Below, piece after piece: positions 20,969 to 32,485 of a stretch of 64,000 bases of DNA. The position numbers and the translations under genes are program-made. The number at the start of each line of letters is the position of its first letter. Positions within the stretch are counted from its first letter, which is position 1. This DNA is from Spodoptera frugiperda (lineage: Eukaryota; Arthropoda; Insecta; Lepidoptera; Noctuidae): NCBI RefSeq assembly GCF_023101765.2, contig NC_064212.1, positions 12,214,001 to 12,278,000 of the forward strand, in the 5' to 3' direction. The notes under the pieces are model-generated. The model saw only the letters and a program-made list of their open reading frames with translations, had not been told where the DNA came from and searched no databases.

Positions 20969-22378
20969 ATGTTCTCAAAGGTAATTGAGCAAACTTAGAA
21001 CCACAAAGAACAATTTGGTTGATAATTTGAATTATCCCAGTACTTGGGAAAAAAATATGTGTTTTCGTTGCTGCATTCTTGCCTAATATAAACTAATTAG
21101 TATAAATTATCAAAGTTCTCAGCTGTGCTAGTTACTATTCTCATTCGCTTGCTAGATTTTGATTTGGTTCAGTGATTTTTTTTTCTGATAAGAATTTTTG
21201 TTTATTTATAGTGCGCGTGTGAATTTGGTCAGTAGTTTTGTCCAAGACACCGTGGATAGTGACAAGTCGTGTGTACTTTGTGGCAAAACTGAAGACGTAT
21301 TTTTTTTTCAACAAAATTAAGACATCTTGATTTTCGTCTACAAATTAATTATGCCAAATCCACTAAGAGTACTATATAAATATTTATTACCAATACAATG
21401 ATCTTAAAACCTAAGTCAAAAGTGCGATAAAAGCTTCAATGATTTTATGACCTAGTTTAAACCAGTTCTATGATAAGACAATTATATAATTCCGATGTCA
21501 TGATTGTGATTGAGTTGTTAATAAATTCTTGTTAGTTCAGTAATGTATGGCTTTCGAAATTACTGTTGACATTCATCGTTTTAGATATTTATGATGAATT
21601 TATTATTAATATATTTATTTATTTATTTCTTCCACAGTTCGCTTTCGTCGTCCTTTTGGCAGCTGTTGCTCGCTGCAGCGCTTCAGGAGGAGCCTCAAGC
21701 TTCTCCTATGGAGTATCAGACCCTAACACTGGTGATATCAAAGACCAACACGAAAAGCGAGTAGGAGACAGTGTTGTTGGACAATACTCCTTGCTTGAAG
21801 CTGATGGAACCAAACGTACCGTTGAATATTCCTCTCATCCTCAAACTGGATTCAATGCTGTAGTCCGAAAAGACCCTCCTCATGGTGTCCACCCTCCATC
21901 TGCAGTGGGATACAATGGTGTTGCTTCAGCTCTTGGTGGTTTAGGATACGCTGGTGCTAATCCACTGGCATATGGAGGACTAAACGCATGGAACCCTGCT
22001 GCAAAATCAGCGTATGCTGGCAATCCCTACGTCGGGGCTTATGGTGGATACAACGGCGCTGCTAATGGCTGGACTCCGAACTATGCTGCCAATGTTGGAG
22101 CCAATGGATGGCCAAGCAACTATGGTGCTTCTGGAGTATACGGCGCTAATGGGTGGTCTACCACTTCTGTCACCTCTTGGCCAAACAACGCTGCTGCGAA
22201 CGCTTGGCCTAGCAACGTAGGAGCCAATATTGGTGCCAATGTTTGGCCCAGTGCAGCAGCTGGTGTTGGCGCTTGGCCCCAGAATTATGGTACCAATGGT
22301 GTCTATGGTGCTAACGGATGGTCTCAAGGTTATGGAGCAGCTGGATATGCTGGCTATGGCAACCGTTTGGGGTGGTAA
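20969..22378 (+). CDS. RR-2 cuticular protein CPR-7, tryptophan-rich tail
   Basis: Secreted chitin-binding cuticle protein, 250 aa. Exon 1 is 20969-20980 (MFSK), the intron 20981-21637 (gtaatt...cacag, phase 0, 657 bp, the longest CPR intron here), exon 2 21638-22378. The signal peptide continues FAFVVLLAAVARCSA. The RR-2 domain is at about residues 24-82: ASSFSYGVSDPNTGDIKDQ, VVGQYSLLEADGTKRTVEY, TGFNAVVRKDP, most like CPR-6. The tail is unusual: about 170 residues of Gly, Ala, Asn and Tyr with ten Trp in repeats such as NGWPSNYGA, NAWPSNVGA and VYGANGWS, ending NRLGW. Codon choice is less GC-biased than in CPR-3/4/5/8/9/10. The first AATAAA downstream is 0.34 kb away at 22719-22724, so the 3' end is uncertain. 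An in-frame ATG at 21566 lies in the intron and is not preferred. Confidence 0.9.
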
Positions 22379-22449
22379 ATAATTGCTCAATTGAAATTGG
22401 CTGCAAATTATTCTGGACTCGGCTGTGTATCTCTGGAACTAGTTACGAT

Positions 22450-23430
22450 TGTAATTGTTTGATCTCTTATGGCAATTAAGATAATTGAAAAACCAAAAAA
22501 AAAGTTTCTTGTTGAATAGAAACTGAAATATATTACTCGTATTTAAAAATTTTCAAAAATTTTATTTTTTTACTTATGGAACCTCTATTGACTAATATCT
22601 ACCTAATCTTCAAACTCAGCACTACTTCCCACTAAAGCCATGACACATACTTTTAAAATACCTTACACATCCATCCCGTAATCATAATATGATAGCAACA
22701 CAACTACATGTAGTACCTAATAAATCGAAACTAGTTCAAAGAGGACAATGTCCTTAAATCTTAATTGACTAATTGTACAACTGTATCAAGAACCCATTAA
22801 GTAATAAAGTATATGAGTGATATAAGACTGCTATTTATAATTAGTACAAAACACATTTGAAATGTACATTTTCGGTGATTATTGCTTCCTGGTCGACCAG
22901 TTTTCTGAGTTTGTCTTGCAAAAAATTGCTAACAAATTACCTTTACGCTAAAATATTTCACCATTATTTATGTGGTATCAATTAGAGAAACGGTAGTCAA
23001 AAATAAACCTAGTTCCTTTTAGTTTAAAGGTTAAAATAGCATGTGTTGTGAACTTAACTTAGAATTCCTTACATACATCACTACAATGTTAGCAATCTTA
23101 TTAAAATTTTGATCACATAATCGAGGTGACGGCCATTAAGGCATTGGACACTGCTTGGAAACAATTGAATGTGTAGCTGGTCACTATCAAATACATAATA
23201 GTATTTTCGATGCTTAAACATAATATAATTATGAGGATAAACCTGAGTGTGCGTAAAAGTTTGCACTTGACATTCGCGACTGTTACTCTTGCCTTTAATA
23301 AAGAGAAAAAGAATTTAATTTACAGCTATCTCCAAATACTGGCAATTTGAAGTAGATGTGCAAAAATAATGTAATTGTTTGTGTGTATACAAAAACAATT
23401 TGTATTGCACGTCGCATTATACTGACTGTA
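22450..23430. other. Gene-free spacer downstream of CPR-7
   Basis: AT-rich DNA, possibly including the CPR-7 3' UTR up to about 22.74 kb. No other feature recognised. Confidence 0.4.
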
Positions 23431-23593
23431 CGGTCGGTGCGGTGACTGGGTAACTGGCGGCCGTGCAACATGTAGCAGGTTCGATTCCCGCACGGAGTAA
23501 CTCTTTGTGTGATCCACAAATTATTATTTTGGACCTGGGTTTAATGTGCATTTGAACTTGTATGTTTTAAACAGACCCACGACACAGGAGAAT
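23431..23593 (+). mobile_element. SINE family B copy
   Basis: Head cggtcggtgcggtgactggg, B box gcaggttcgattcccgcacg, then ctctttgtgtgatccacaaa and an end with acccacgacacaggagaatg. The B box here matches the RNA polymerase III consensus best among the copies. Confidence 0.7.
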
Positions 23594-23912
23594 GTATTGT
23601 ACAAAAAAAAAATGTTATTATATTACTTATAACTCTACAAGATTTCAAGTAAGAAAGCAGTACTTGCATACAAATGATACAATTATTGTATGAATCGCGT
23701 GGAGATTGCCTTGAAGTGCGAATGTAGAACAAACGCATATTGATACAGATCTTGTATCTACGCCGTTTGTAATAAAGTTTATAGTTCAGTGTTTTAAGAA
23801 TTAACTGCAAAAGAAAACATTTGTTGCGTCATATTGCATTCATATTGAATTCAAGACTTAGTTAAGGCAATGGGCGCGTATCAACTTAAAGTATGAATAT
23901 ATGCATGTTTTT

Positions 23913-24205
23913 TAAGTGTGGGAATGCTTCGATACAAATAGGCCGGTTCGACCAGAGTAATACCACGGCCTCACAGAAAACTGACGTGAAATAACGCTTG
24001 CGTTGTGTTTCATCGTGTAAGCGACGTTACCCAACTGCTCCCCTTCTTAATCTTCCCAATCCCCGATTCCCAACAACCGTTACATTCCGAACACCAAAAA
24101 GGCCGGCAATGCACTTGTAACGCCTCTGGTGTTTCGGATGTGCATGGGCGGCGGCGCATGCTTACCATCAGGTGATCCGTCTACTCTTTCACTTGGATAA
24201 CCAAG
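23913..24205 (+). mobile_element. Interspersed repeat family D copy
   Basis: From gtgtgggaatgcttcgatac through ccacggcctcacagaaaact to ggccggcaatgcacttgtaa and gcttaccatcaggtgatccg. The last motif is widespread in moth genomes at the 3' end of retroelement-derived repeats. The family was not identified further. Confidence 0.6.
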
Positions 24206-25900
24206 TGAACGAGTAAACGGATCATGCATATGGTATTTCCATAAAAAAACTCTTTTAGTTGAGTTAATGAATTCCATGATAATTTCAAGCATATTTATTA
24301 CCAATTCCTATTCACTACCATTGATTTACTACCAAGCTGTATACATTACATACATACTTACTTATCTTACATACTTAATTACTCATTTGGAATTAAAAAA
24401 TTAACGAGCCCTTTGGTCCTTCGTGAACCAAAACTTTTTAATGAACTTAGTAAGTAAATTATGGACATGGTAAAATAATTGATCGTTGTTATAAAAAACT
24501 GTGACGCATGCGTGGTATATGATAAATTAATATTTATTTTCCGCTACTCCATATTAGAAGTTAAGGAAATGGTCACATACATACATAGTATGATTACATT
24601 TAAAAAGTAACACATGCACACAAAGACTTAGTACGTACATAATGCAAACTAACTTAAAAAGCGTTTCAATTGGGCAGTTTCCTAAGTCAAAAACAAATTA
24701 TTTCGACTTTTCAATATACTGAAATGTTAAAAAATAATCACACTTTTTCATTCATAGATTGAATGATCTAATTAATTTTCGATGTTTTCTAGTTAATTTT
24801 CTAGAAATAAGTCTGCTATTTGACGTAAAAATCTGATGAAGTCATATCGCATTATTTCATACAAATTATAGTTTTTGATATTTTGAAAAAAGTATTTCAT
24901 TTGACTAGCCTATTGATTAAATGCTATTTTTAATGAGCCCATTGAACTTCATACAACCAAAAAGTTTTTAACAAACAAAGAAAACAATCAAGCCAGCAAG
25001 ACTAATCGCTACACAAATTGAAATGAGCAAAGAAAAAAATAAAGAAAACATAATATAGGAAGCTCGAAATTCAAAAAACGAAAACGTCAGAAACGTGCAC
25101 AGATAAGATAAAACAAAAAAAAAACGCGCCATAGATTAACAAAGCCAATGATGCGTTGTGAGATGCAATCTTGAGTGCTGCGGACCATTTCTCCGACGTC
25201 AGTACAAATTCTCATCAGTGACCTTGCCCTTCCGGATCCGTCGGCATCACAAAGACTATTTATTATTCTTGTCGTACGCTGTTGGCGTTCCGTAGGTAAT
25301 ATAGGTAGTATTTTATGTGAATAAAACTTTACACGTAAAGATTTGGGGTTTTTTTTTCAAATAGTATTTCGTTGGTTGTTACATCTAATTGCTAATTTTA
25401 GTAACCGATCTTAATATAAAATCTTTTGTCAATCAAAAGATTGACATTCTCCATTTTTGAGAGAAACTAATATAAAAAATAAACCATAATCTAACAATTT
25501 TGGATTGATATTAGTTATAAAAATTGTTTGTCTTCAGATGAAAGATGACTTAATTTTCTCTTCTTATTTCTAGGAATATTATTGAAAATAAAATATTTAA
25601 CATTCATTTTATCATTCCTCAGATTAACTATTAAAATATTTTACTAAGAAGCTAAATGCGTTCTGTATCAGTCAGTAAAGTTTAACAGGAACTTGTCTAG
25701 GACATTTCAAACAAGTTCTTGACAAATTAAAATAATAATAGACCTACAAAACCAATAACAGATAAGAAAATCCAGTTCTCATTTGAAATCACATAAAAAT
25801 TCTACAAACGGAACCCGATCGAGCCTAAGATAATGCACTTGGCTTAATTTTAAAGATCAACTGGTAATCGTAGCCGTCCGCCACGCCCTCGCGTTGTGAA
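24206..25900. other. Gene-free region upstream of CPR-8
   Basis: About 1.7 kb. Positions 25150-25260 are GC-richer and include tgaccttg (about 25211-25218), a one-mismatch FTZ-F1-type site on the minus strand about 0.7 kb before the CPR-8 start. Otherwise nothing is recognised. Confidence 0.35.
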
Positions 25901-25904
25901 GCTC

Positions 25905-25941
25905 ATATAAAAGCTCCTAGCGAAGTGGACGGGTATCAGTC
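25905..25941 (+). promoter_or_regulatory. Core promoter of CPR-8
   Basis: TATAAAA at 25906-25912 and initiator TCAGT at 25936-25940, about 30 bp apart, with start codon at 25970. Confidence 0.7.
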
Positions 25942-25969
25942 AACGAGTGGAAAACCTCAATCTATCGCA

Positions 25970-27124
25970 ATGGCCGCTAAGGTGACTATTTTAATATCTA
26001 GTGAAGTGATACCATGTTTAGTGTTTTCTAATAATTTTGTGTTTTCGATTTAATGAAAGATTTTTTTAAAGTGTTGTAATGTATCTAACGTGTATTCCTA
26101 TTTTCTACTTTTTTTTCTTTTGTGTCTACTTTTTTTTCTCTTGCCTAGCTACTTAGTAAATTGTTTTTAAATCATAACTTTAAAGAAATGTAAAATTTTA
26201 TATCTTGCCTCCTTATCGGTTCAAAATTCGTTTTATAGTTAAATCTCTAAGAAAACCATCGCACTTCCAGAACCAATCATCCCTTATACTGATTATTTTT
26301 AGCTGTTTACTATGCTGTGCTGTTTTCTTTTATTCATTGTTTTTCTCTGTTATCATATTATATTGTTGCCTTCCTCTAATAAAAGTTGTTCTTTCCAGTT
26401 CGTCGTAGTTCTCGCCCTTGTGGCTGCAGCTCAATGCTCCGTGGTGCCAGTGGCGCGAGTAGACGCCGACTACACCAGCTTCGCATACGACGTGGCCGAC
26501 CCCAACACCGGCGACTTCAAGAGCCAGGTGGAGACCCGCGTGGGCGGCAACGTGGCCGGCCAGTACTCCCTGCTCGACGCCGACGGCACCAAGCGCACTG
26601 TGGACTACACCGCTGACGACGTCAACGGATTCAACGCCGTGGTGCGCAAGGACCCCGCTGTTGTCGCTGCTGCCCCTGCTGTAGTAGCTGCCCCCGCTGT
26701 AGTGGCTGCCCGCACCGTGGCTGCTCCCGCAGCTGTCGTCGCCGCTGCTCCTGCAGTTGTCGCTGCTCGCACCGTCGCCGCTCCCGCAGTAGTTACACGT
26801 ACTTTTGCCGCTGCCCCCGCGTACTACGCTGCCCGCTCTTACGCCGCTCCTGCCGTCTATGCTGCCAGCGCTCCTGTTGTGGCCGCGCGCACCGTTGCTG
26901 CTCCCGTCGCTTACACCACCGGTGCCCGCCTGGCCTACAGCGCTGGTACCCCAGTAGCCTACACAGCCGGTGCTCCAGTAGCGTACGCCGCTGGTGCGCG
27001 TTTCGTCGCTCCCTCTGTGTACGCCGCCCGTGTGGCTGCCGCCCCCGCGGTGTACTCCGGCGCCGCCTACTACGGATCTCCTCTGACCTATGCCGCCTAC
27101 TCCGCTCCAGTCTCGTACTGGTAA
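25970..27124 (+). CDS. RR-2 cuticular protein CPR-8
   Basis: Secreted chitin-binding cuticle protein, 245 aa. Exon 1 is 25970-25981 (MAAK), the intron 25982-26398 (gtgact...tccag, phase 0), exon 2 26399-27124. Signal peptide: MAAKFVVVLALVAAAQCS. The RR-2 domain is at about residues 29-87: YTSFAYDVADPNTGDFKSQ, VAGQYSLLDADGTKRTVDY, NGFNAVVRKDP. The tail is Ala/Val-rich with repeated AAPAVVAA and AARTVAAP, then tyrosine-containing units (AYSAG, AYTAG, AYAAG), ending PVSYW. Polyadenylation signal AATAAA at 27237-27242. Its first 240 bp of exon 2 are almost identical in DNA to CPR-9 and CPR-10, while introns and tails differ. An in-frame ATG at 26312 is intronic. Confidence 0.93.
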
Positions 27125-27249
27125 ACGCGATAGCCTTTTATGGCTCCACTGCGATTGACTTCGACTTGTTCGATTATATTGAACGACATGTAAATATTGT
27201 TGCTAGTTTGTACAATGTACATACATCCATGTATAAAATAAACCGAATA

Positions 27250-28140
27250 TTTTAAAGTGACCCGTCTGTTTTAATTTGAATTATGTCACGTCTTGACCGT
27301 ACACAGGAGCTGTGGACGTGCAGTTAATGTAAAGTGCTGATCAAAATAGTATGGCCTTGAATAAATTTATGGATGCGCCTATAATATTATTATCATTATC
27401 CCGGATATCGCATACGAATCTAGGATTAATGAGAAAACCAACGATGGTGTTCTTGAAGAAGGTTTTCCAAATCAGAGCAGTCTAAAAAAATAATACCACA
27501 ACATAAATGTAGAGTAATTACCTAAGGCCTAAATGACTCAGTAGTCGTTTGAAGTCTGACCGGTTTTGTGATCGGTTTAAGGAAGTGTATAAATATGTAT
27601 CTATAGGATGTGTGTTTATACATACATACATACAACATCATGCCTACCCCTTCGGGGATAAAAGACGTGTTTGCTATGTATGGTGTGTTTATTTGTACTT
27701 CAGATACAATTAATATAGGACCTATAAAATAAACAAGTAAGTTGATGAGTTAAGGAAGTAAATAATAGAACTTAGAAACATAATATCCTATGTTGTTGAA
27801 TATCGATCGAAGGTAAAAATAACCTGCAACAATTTACCTACATTTATCCTATTCAGAAAGTCCAGAACTGACAGAGTCGTTAGTCCCTTGTCACCACACA
27901 GACTTATCTTGGAAAGATGTCTACAAAGAAAAGATATGTCTGTGAAGACATTTATTTATCTTTTACTTGATAACGGCGGAAACATTTTCTTGCAGGTAAA
28001 TAGTAAGTATTTGTTAGAAATAAATCCTATTATGATACTAACCAAGTCATATGGTTATTGTAAGTACAGTATTTTTCGCCACCCTTTACTCTTCACTCAA
28101 CCACCTGATTTTTTTAAACCGCGGTACCAACCCTTTTTTT
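27250..28140. other. Gene-free spacer downstream of CPR-8
   Basis: AT-rich. It contains a fragment of the non-tRNA end of SINE family A (27639-27670, tgcctaccccttcggggata). Nothing else is supported. Confidence 0.45.
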
Positions 28141-28342
28141 AAGGGGGGAAAGTCATCCAATGACTTCTATCGCCTTAAGCGAGGCGAGAGGGAGTGTTAA
28201 ACTCTTACTGACTAAAAACCACCCCGTTCCTACTCCTGTTTTTCAAACCGCAGTCCTGGTAAACCCGCTAGGTAGTTCGCAGCTCCGGATCAGGTATCAG
28301 CCCTACAGGGCCCCATCTTTAGTGGACTGATGGCTCTTTGAT
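28141..28342 (+). mobile_element. SINE-like family C copy
   Basis: Fuller copy: ggggggaaagtcatccaatg to tactcctgtttttcaaaccg, then cgctaggtagttcgcagctc and ctacagggccccatctttag. Confidence 0.6.
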
Positions 28343-28480
28343 GCGCGCTGAACGCGACACGCCGCACGCACAGGTCTGGTTCTGGTCGGGCGGCAAGCTG
28401 TGGTCCAAACCCTGCCTCTCAAGAATGGAGATTATGGCAAAACCTCTCATGTAGAAGATGCCCATAGTCCAACAATATAT
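28343..28480 (-). mobile_element. Retroelement-derived fragment
   Basis: gagattatggcaaaacctct followed by catgtagaagatgcccatag is a text that recurs at the 3' side of non-LTR elements in moths (recognised from memory). It ends next to the perfect 14-bp hairpin at 28492-28526. Confidence 0.45.
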
Positions 28481-28491
28481 CGACGTACGGC

Positions 28492-28526
28492 GAGGTAATT
28501 GGTACATACGACGTACCAATTACCTC
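28492..28526. repeat. Perfect 14-bp inverted repeat
   Basis: gaggtaattggtac (28492-28505) and its exact complement gtaccaattacctc (28513-28526) with a 7-nt loop. Confidence 0.85.
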
Positions 28527-29089
28527 CTTAAATGTATTTTTTTTTCGAAATTAATCGAAATGGTGTCTTACTTATGTATGAAAACCCAAGAAATGAAACT
28601 TTTTTTTCAATCTTTGTACAATTTTAACTTAAGTCAGATACGCAGTTACTTCGCCGTCAATGTAATGATAGTTTATAACGACACACGTTTTAGTTCCCAT
28701 AGGGATGGCAGTGCTTGGTTCGGCAGATATACCGCGATAGTCATAGTCTAGTAGAAATATGTTCATAGAAATTGTAAGCAAATCAATTGAAACCATACAT
28801 TTACATAGTACTATTAAGTATATGTATAAAATTCAAGTGTATAGACTCGTATAACCTAATAATTCTTCCAAGTAACTACCTCAAAGAATTAGGTAGACCT
28901 AAAGTTGTAAACTGGAGCGTAATATTGGGCCTAGACTAAGCTTCCAGACAGACTTACCTAGATCGGTTCAAGAATGAAATACTTAAATTGTCTAATAAAA
29001 CCAACCTACCTATAACAATAAACTAAACATTTTGTCGGTAATTTTTTGAGTTCCAGTCCAATCTTAATATATATTTTTTAAAAGTTGCC
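28527..29089. other. Gene-free spacer
   Basis: AT-rich, nothing recognised. Confidence 0.45.
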
Positions 29090-29281
29090 CCACACGACAT
29101 ATCGTGGATGCATTTACAAACGTACACGTTCACATACACATCACATCCAGACCCGAAAAAGAATTGCTCTTTGTATGATCCACAAATTGTTGTTTCCATG
29201 TAGGAAACAACAATGTGAATCGAACGGAATCGAACCCGCTACACGTTCCACGGCAGCCGGTTGCCCAGCTATGGCGCCAAC
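29090..29281 (-). mobile_element. SINE family B copy with internal hairpin
   Basis: Reverse-oriented family B: minus strand ggcgccatagctgggcaacc, gcgggttcgattccgttcga (B box), then the usual body and a degraded end. A perfect 12-bp inverted repeat, attgttgtttcc at 29186-29197 with ggaaacaacaat at 29203-29214, comes from a local inverted duplication of the body. Confidence 0.65.
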
Positions 29282-30115
29282 ATTCTAATTATTATCATTC
29301 TGTATATTACTCAGCAATTTATTCAGACTACTTGCTAGACACAAGATACTATAAAAAAATTTGAAAATTAATCCTCTTAATAATTGGCATATGTCACAAA
29401 AATCTTACATCGCACAACTGAAGTTTGCACGCACGATAGAAAATCCCAACGTACAACTGTTAGGCAGCAGCCCGCCAGGCACGATCACGTCGTCTGGTCC
29501 GAGAATCTTCCTTTTCCATTCTCAGGGAACTTTAGTTGCTGTCACCTTTAAGCGTGTGTATTTTTTACAAGATTGTATAAACTGACTGTTAAATCTACGA
29601 AAAGATCATACAAAGCGGGACCATAATAAACTGATCATAATAAATCGGTCATTGATCGTGAACGTATTTACAAATACACCAATAACAATAACATACAATA
29701 ACAATTGTTGTACATTACAAAATATAAATATATCCAATGCGGGAATCCTACTACATATTGCACGACACCAAAATACTACGCAAACCTCACTGCAGTCCCA
29801 CTTTTGATGTAAGGTTTTTGAGATGTTACACTACAGTCTCATTAACACATAAAAATAATTATTATTCAACGCGAAACTTGTAGTAAAATTCATCACAAGT
29901 TTGACAATGATTGTTAAAATGGTGAACATTTCTTTATTTTATTATAATACAGAAATGCGGATGAACCTAAGATAAATCATTGACATCATTACAAGCTTCA
30001 TTTAATTCGCGGTAAACGAGAACATTCATTACCAATACTATTATTTGAATCCTAGTAATATTTTGTTTATCGTCACACCCGAAACTCGTTCTAATTGCGA
30101 CAAGGTGTTCACGTC
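29282..30115. other. Gene-free region upstream of CPR-9
   Basis: AT-rich DNA with no recognised gene. The inverted duplication shared with CPR-10 begins at about 30119. Confidence 0.4.
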
Positions 30116-30177
30116 ACCAGAATCCGGCCTATATCTCAAGTTCGTCAAGTGACCGCGCGTCGGCGGCAGGACAGCGG

Positions 30178-30220
30178 TATATAAGCTCGCGGTGTATGTG
30201 CAGCGTATCATTCGATCAGT
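30178..30220 (+). promoter_or_regulatory. Core promoter of CPR-9
   Basis: TATATAAG at 30178-30185, then TCATTCGATCAGT at 30208-30220, containing both the TCATTCG block of CPR-3/4/5 and a TCAGT initiator. Identical in CPR-10. Confidence 0.75.
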
Positions 30221-30240
30221 GAAGTACTTCAGGATCAGCA

Positions 30241-31037
30241 ATGGCAGCCAAGGTAGGTTGTCTGCTCTATATTTGTGTTGTGTGATGTTCATGTGAAATT
30301 TTTTTTCTGTTGTGAACTTAATTACGATGGTCAACGACCTAATTGTTTTAAATTTTGAGTTCTTGGTTAAAAAATTGTGATTGTTCAAAGTTTTTCTTCA
30401 GTGAATGAAATTCAAATACATTGGTCAACGCTTAATTTGATTGTCATTCACTAGTATTTTAGATTCGTGTTCGTAGTTATAAATTCAATTTCATCCGGAA
30501 AGAAAAACAAATGTAGGAATTTGTTCTGTATTTTAATCACCATGTTTATTCCAGTTCGTAGTTCTCGCCGCCCTAGTGGCCATCGCTCACTGCTCCGTGG
30601 TGCCAGTGGCGCGAGTAGACGCCGACTACACCAGCTTCGCATACGACGTGGCCGACCCCAACACCGGCGACTTCAAGAGCCAGGTGGAGACCCGCGTGGG
30701 CGGCAACGTGGCCGGCCAGTACTCCCTGCTCGACGCGGACGGCACCAAGCGCACTGTGGACTACACCGCTGACGACGTCAACGGATTCAACGCCGTGGTG
30801 CGCAAGGACCCCGCTGTTGTCGCTGCTGCCCCCGCCGTCGCCGCGCCCGCTGTGATCGCTGCCCGCACTGTGGCCGCTCCCGCCGTGTACGCCGCTCCCA
30901 CTGTGTACGCCGCTCACGCCGCCCCCACCGTGTACGCCGCTCACGCCGTCCCCTCCGTCTACGCCGCTCCCTCTTTCTACTCGTACGGTGCTCCCGCCGT
31001 GTACTCCGCCCCCCTCACTTACGCCGCTAAGTGGTAA
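30241..31037 (+). CDS. RR-2 cuticular protein CPR-9
   Basis: Secreted chitin-binding cuticle protein, 164 aa. Exon 1 is 30241-30252 (MAAK), the intron 30253-30554 (gtaggt...tccag, phase 0), exon 2 30555-31037. Signal peptide: MAAKFVVLAALVAIAHCS. The RR-2 domain is at about residues 29-87, the same in protein as in CPR-8 (SFAYDVADPNTGDFKSQ, YSLLDADGTKRTVDY, NGFNAVVRKDP). The tail has AAPAVIAARTVAAP, then AAPTVYAAHAAP-type units, FYSYGAPAVYSAP, ending TYAAKW. Polyadenylation signal AATAAA at 31080-31085. The protein differs from CPR-10 essentially by lacking six residues in the Ala-Pro-Val block. The two genes face each other across about 3 kb. Confidence 0.93.
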
Positions 31038-31113
31038 ACAATGACGCCTGTTGTGTTGCGATGATGGTGCTGCCTTGTAAATAAATTAATTTAAGTAAAA
31101 AGTGAAACTACCT

Positions 31114-31576
31114 AATTTTGTTGTTTTGATTTTCCCAAAGTTCTTGGTAGGTACACAATAGTATATGGTGTATATTGCTAATTATACATGTGAAGAATAT
31201 AATTATTATTCTACAACATAGCATGGTAATCTATAGTAATCCATGCTATGTTGAAAGAGAGATATACAAACCAAATTGCTAAGTGACAAAATGAATCGAA
31301 AGACGAAATCTTATCCTTTTAAATCAGACCACTATATTGATTTAGACCTTCACAATAAATAAAAATTGTCATTTATTAATCGTTAAGCTTGAGTTTCAAC
31401 CTTGTCATGATATATCTTTCATTGGGAAACAAGTTTTATTTTTATTGGTTATTGATTCGATATTGATAGTGAGAATTAAAATAAAGATCAGCTGCCGGGC
31501 AGGAGGAAGTTATGACTGCTACTTTCATTTATTTCATTGATTCCTTTAAACTTCTGCTGTGTTGAATGATCAACCT
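31114..31576. other. Gene-free spacer with a 13-bp hairpin
   Basis: AT-rich. It contains a perfect inverted repeat, caacatagcatgg at 31214-31226 and ccatgctatgttg at 31241-31253, with a 14-nt loop. Nothing else is recognised. Confidence 0.5.
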
Positions 31577-31868
31577 TTAGGTTGCTTTTCCCCAGAAATA
31601 CGCTATGCTACGTTGCTGTAGATGCGTTTGGTTTCCACTGATCATATTCATTGGTACACATAGATAGCACTGGTGGAAACGGACTCAGGTAAGCTATGCT
31701 ATGGATGACTTCCGTATTATCGATACATCGTATACTCGAGCTGCACATCTTCCTCGCACAGCTACATAACTTAGTATTAGTGGAAACGGTCACATAGTTT
31801 CACAGCTTAGCTATTACATCTTCGTACACATAGCAACATAGCACATCTCTGGTTGAAAAGCACCCTTA
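31577..31868. mobile_element. Inverted-repeat element (MITE-like)
   Basis: About 290 bp. The left end ttaggttgcttttccccaga and the complement of the right end, taagggtgcttttcaaccag, form imperfect terminal inverted repeats continuing into gctatgctacgttgct / gctatgttgct. The internal gtttccact / agtggaaac motifs are also inverted. No ORF of note. A hAT-like MITE is the best guess; no target-site duplication was established. Confidence 0.6.
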
Positions 31869-32359
31869 GGCTACAACTTTTTTATTGTTAGTTAACTAGA
31901 TAGTTAGTTACTTTTTACATTTATATTCTTTAGAAATCATCTAAATAAATGCAGAAGAAAATTGTACCCTCTATCTTCACAATAATTCCAGCCCCAACTC
32001 TCTCCAAACCCATCGTCAATCATTTATTTTTAATGCAATGTTATATTTAAAGTACTGCTAGGTAATTCTGTAATAAAATCGACAATTTGAAATATTCGGA
32101 GTAAGCTAGATTGCATAATTCTCGCCCATCATTAGTCGCGATTATTATCACAACCAATGACATGGCGTACCGCGACCGAGCTCACTTCGAATGTTTTGAA
32201 TTGACATTATTAATGAATAGTCTTGCTGCTTCTCTGTAGCCATTTTTCTATCTAAGCCTAGGCTGACAATGAAGAAATGAGCTTTTTGATTGAGGTTATT
32301 GTCATATTCATTTGAATTGGTCATCAATTTTTTGCTTCCTTTTTATTTAACCGCACACT
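31869..32359. other. Gene-free spacer
   Basis: AT-rich, nothing recognised. Confidence 0.45.
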
Positions 32360-32485
32360 ATGATTTTCTCCGGTGCGACCATACAATTTCACATACACAT
32401 AACTTCCAAACCCGATGCAGGAATTTGTGGATCACACACGTTACACGTTGTATGATAGCCCGTTGCCCAGCCAACGCACCACTCG
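32360..32485 (-). mobile_element. SINE family B, degraded copy
   Basis: Minus-strand remnants of the family B head (gttggctgggcaacgggcta) and of the body (gggtttggaagttatgtgta). The central part is deleted. Confidence 0.5.

Larger units (their letters stand above)
30119..31113 (+). repeat. Left arm of the CPR-9/CPR-10 inverted duplication
   Basis: From the promoter text agaatccggcctatatctca to the 3' UTR text aaaaagtgaaactacctaat this matches the reverse complement of about 33915-34844. The match includes promoter, exon 1, the start of the intron, exon 2, stop and polyadenylation signal. Parts of the intron differ by indels. Confidence 0.85.
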
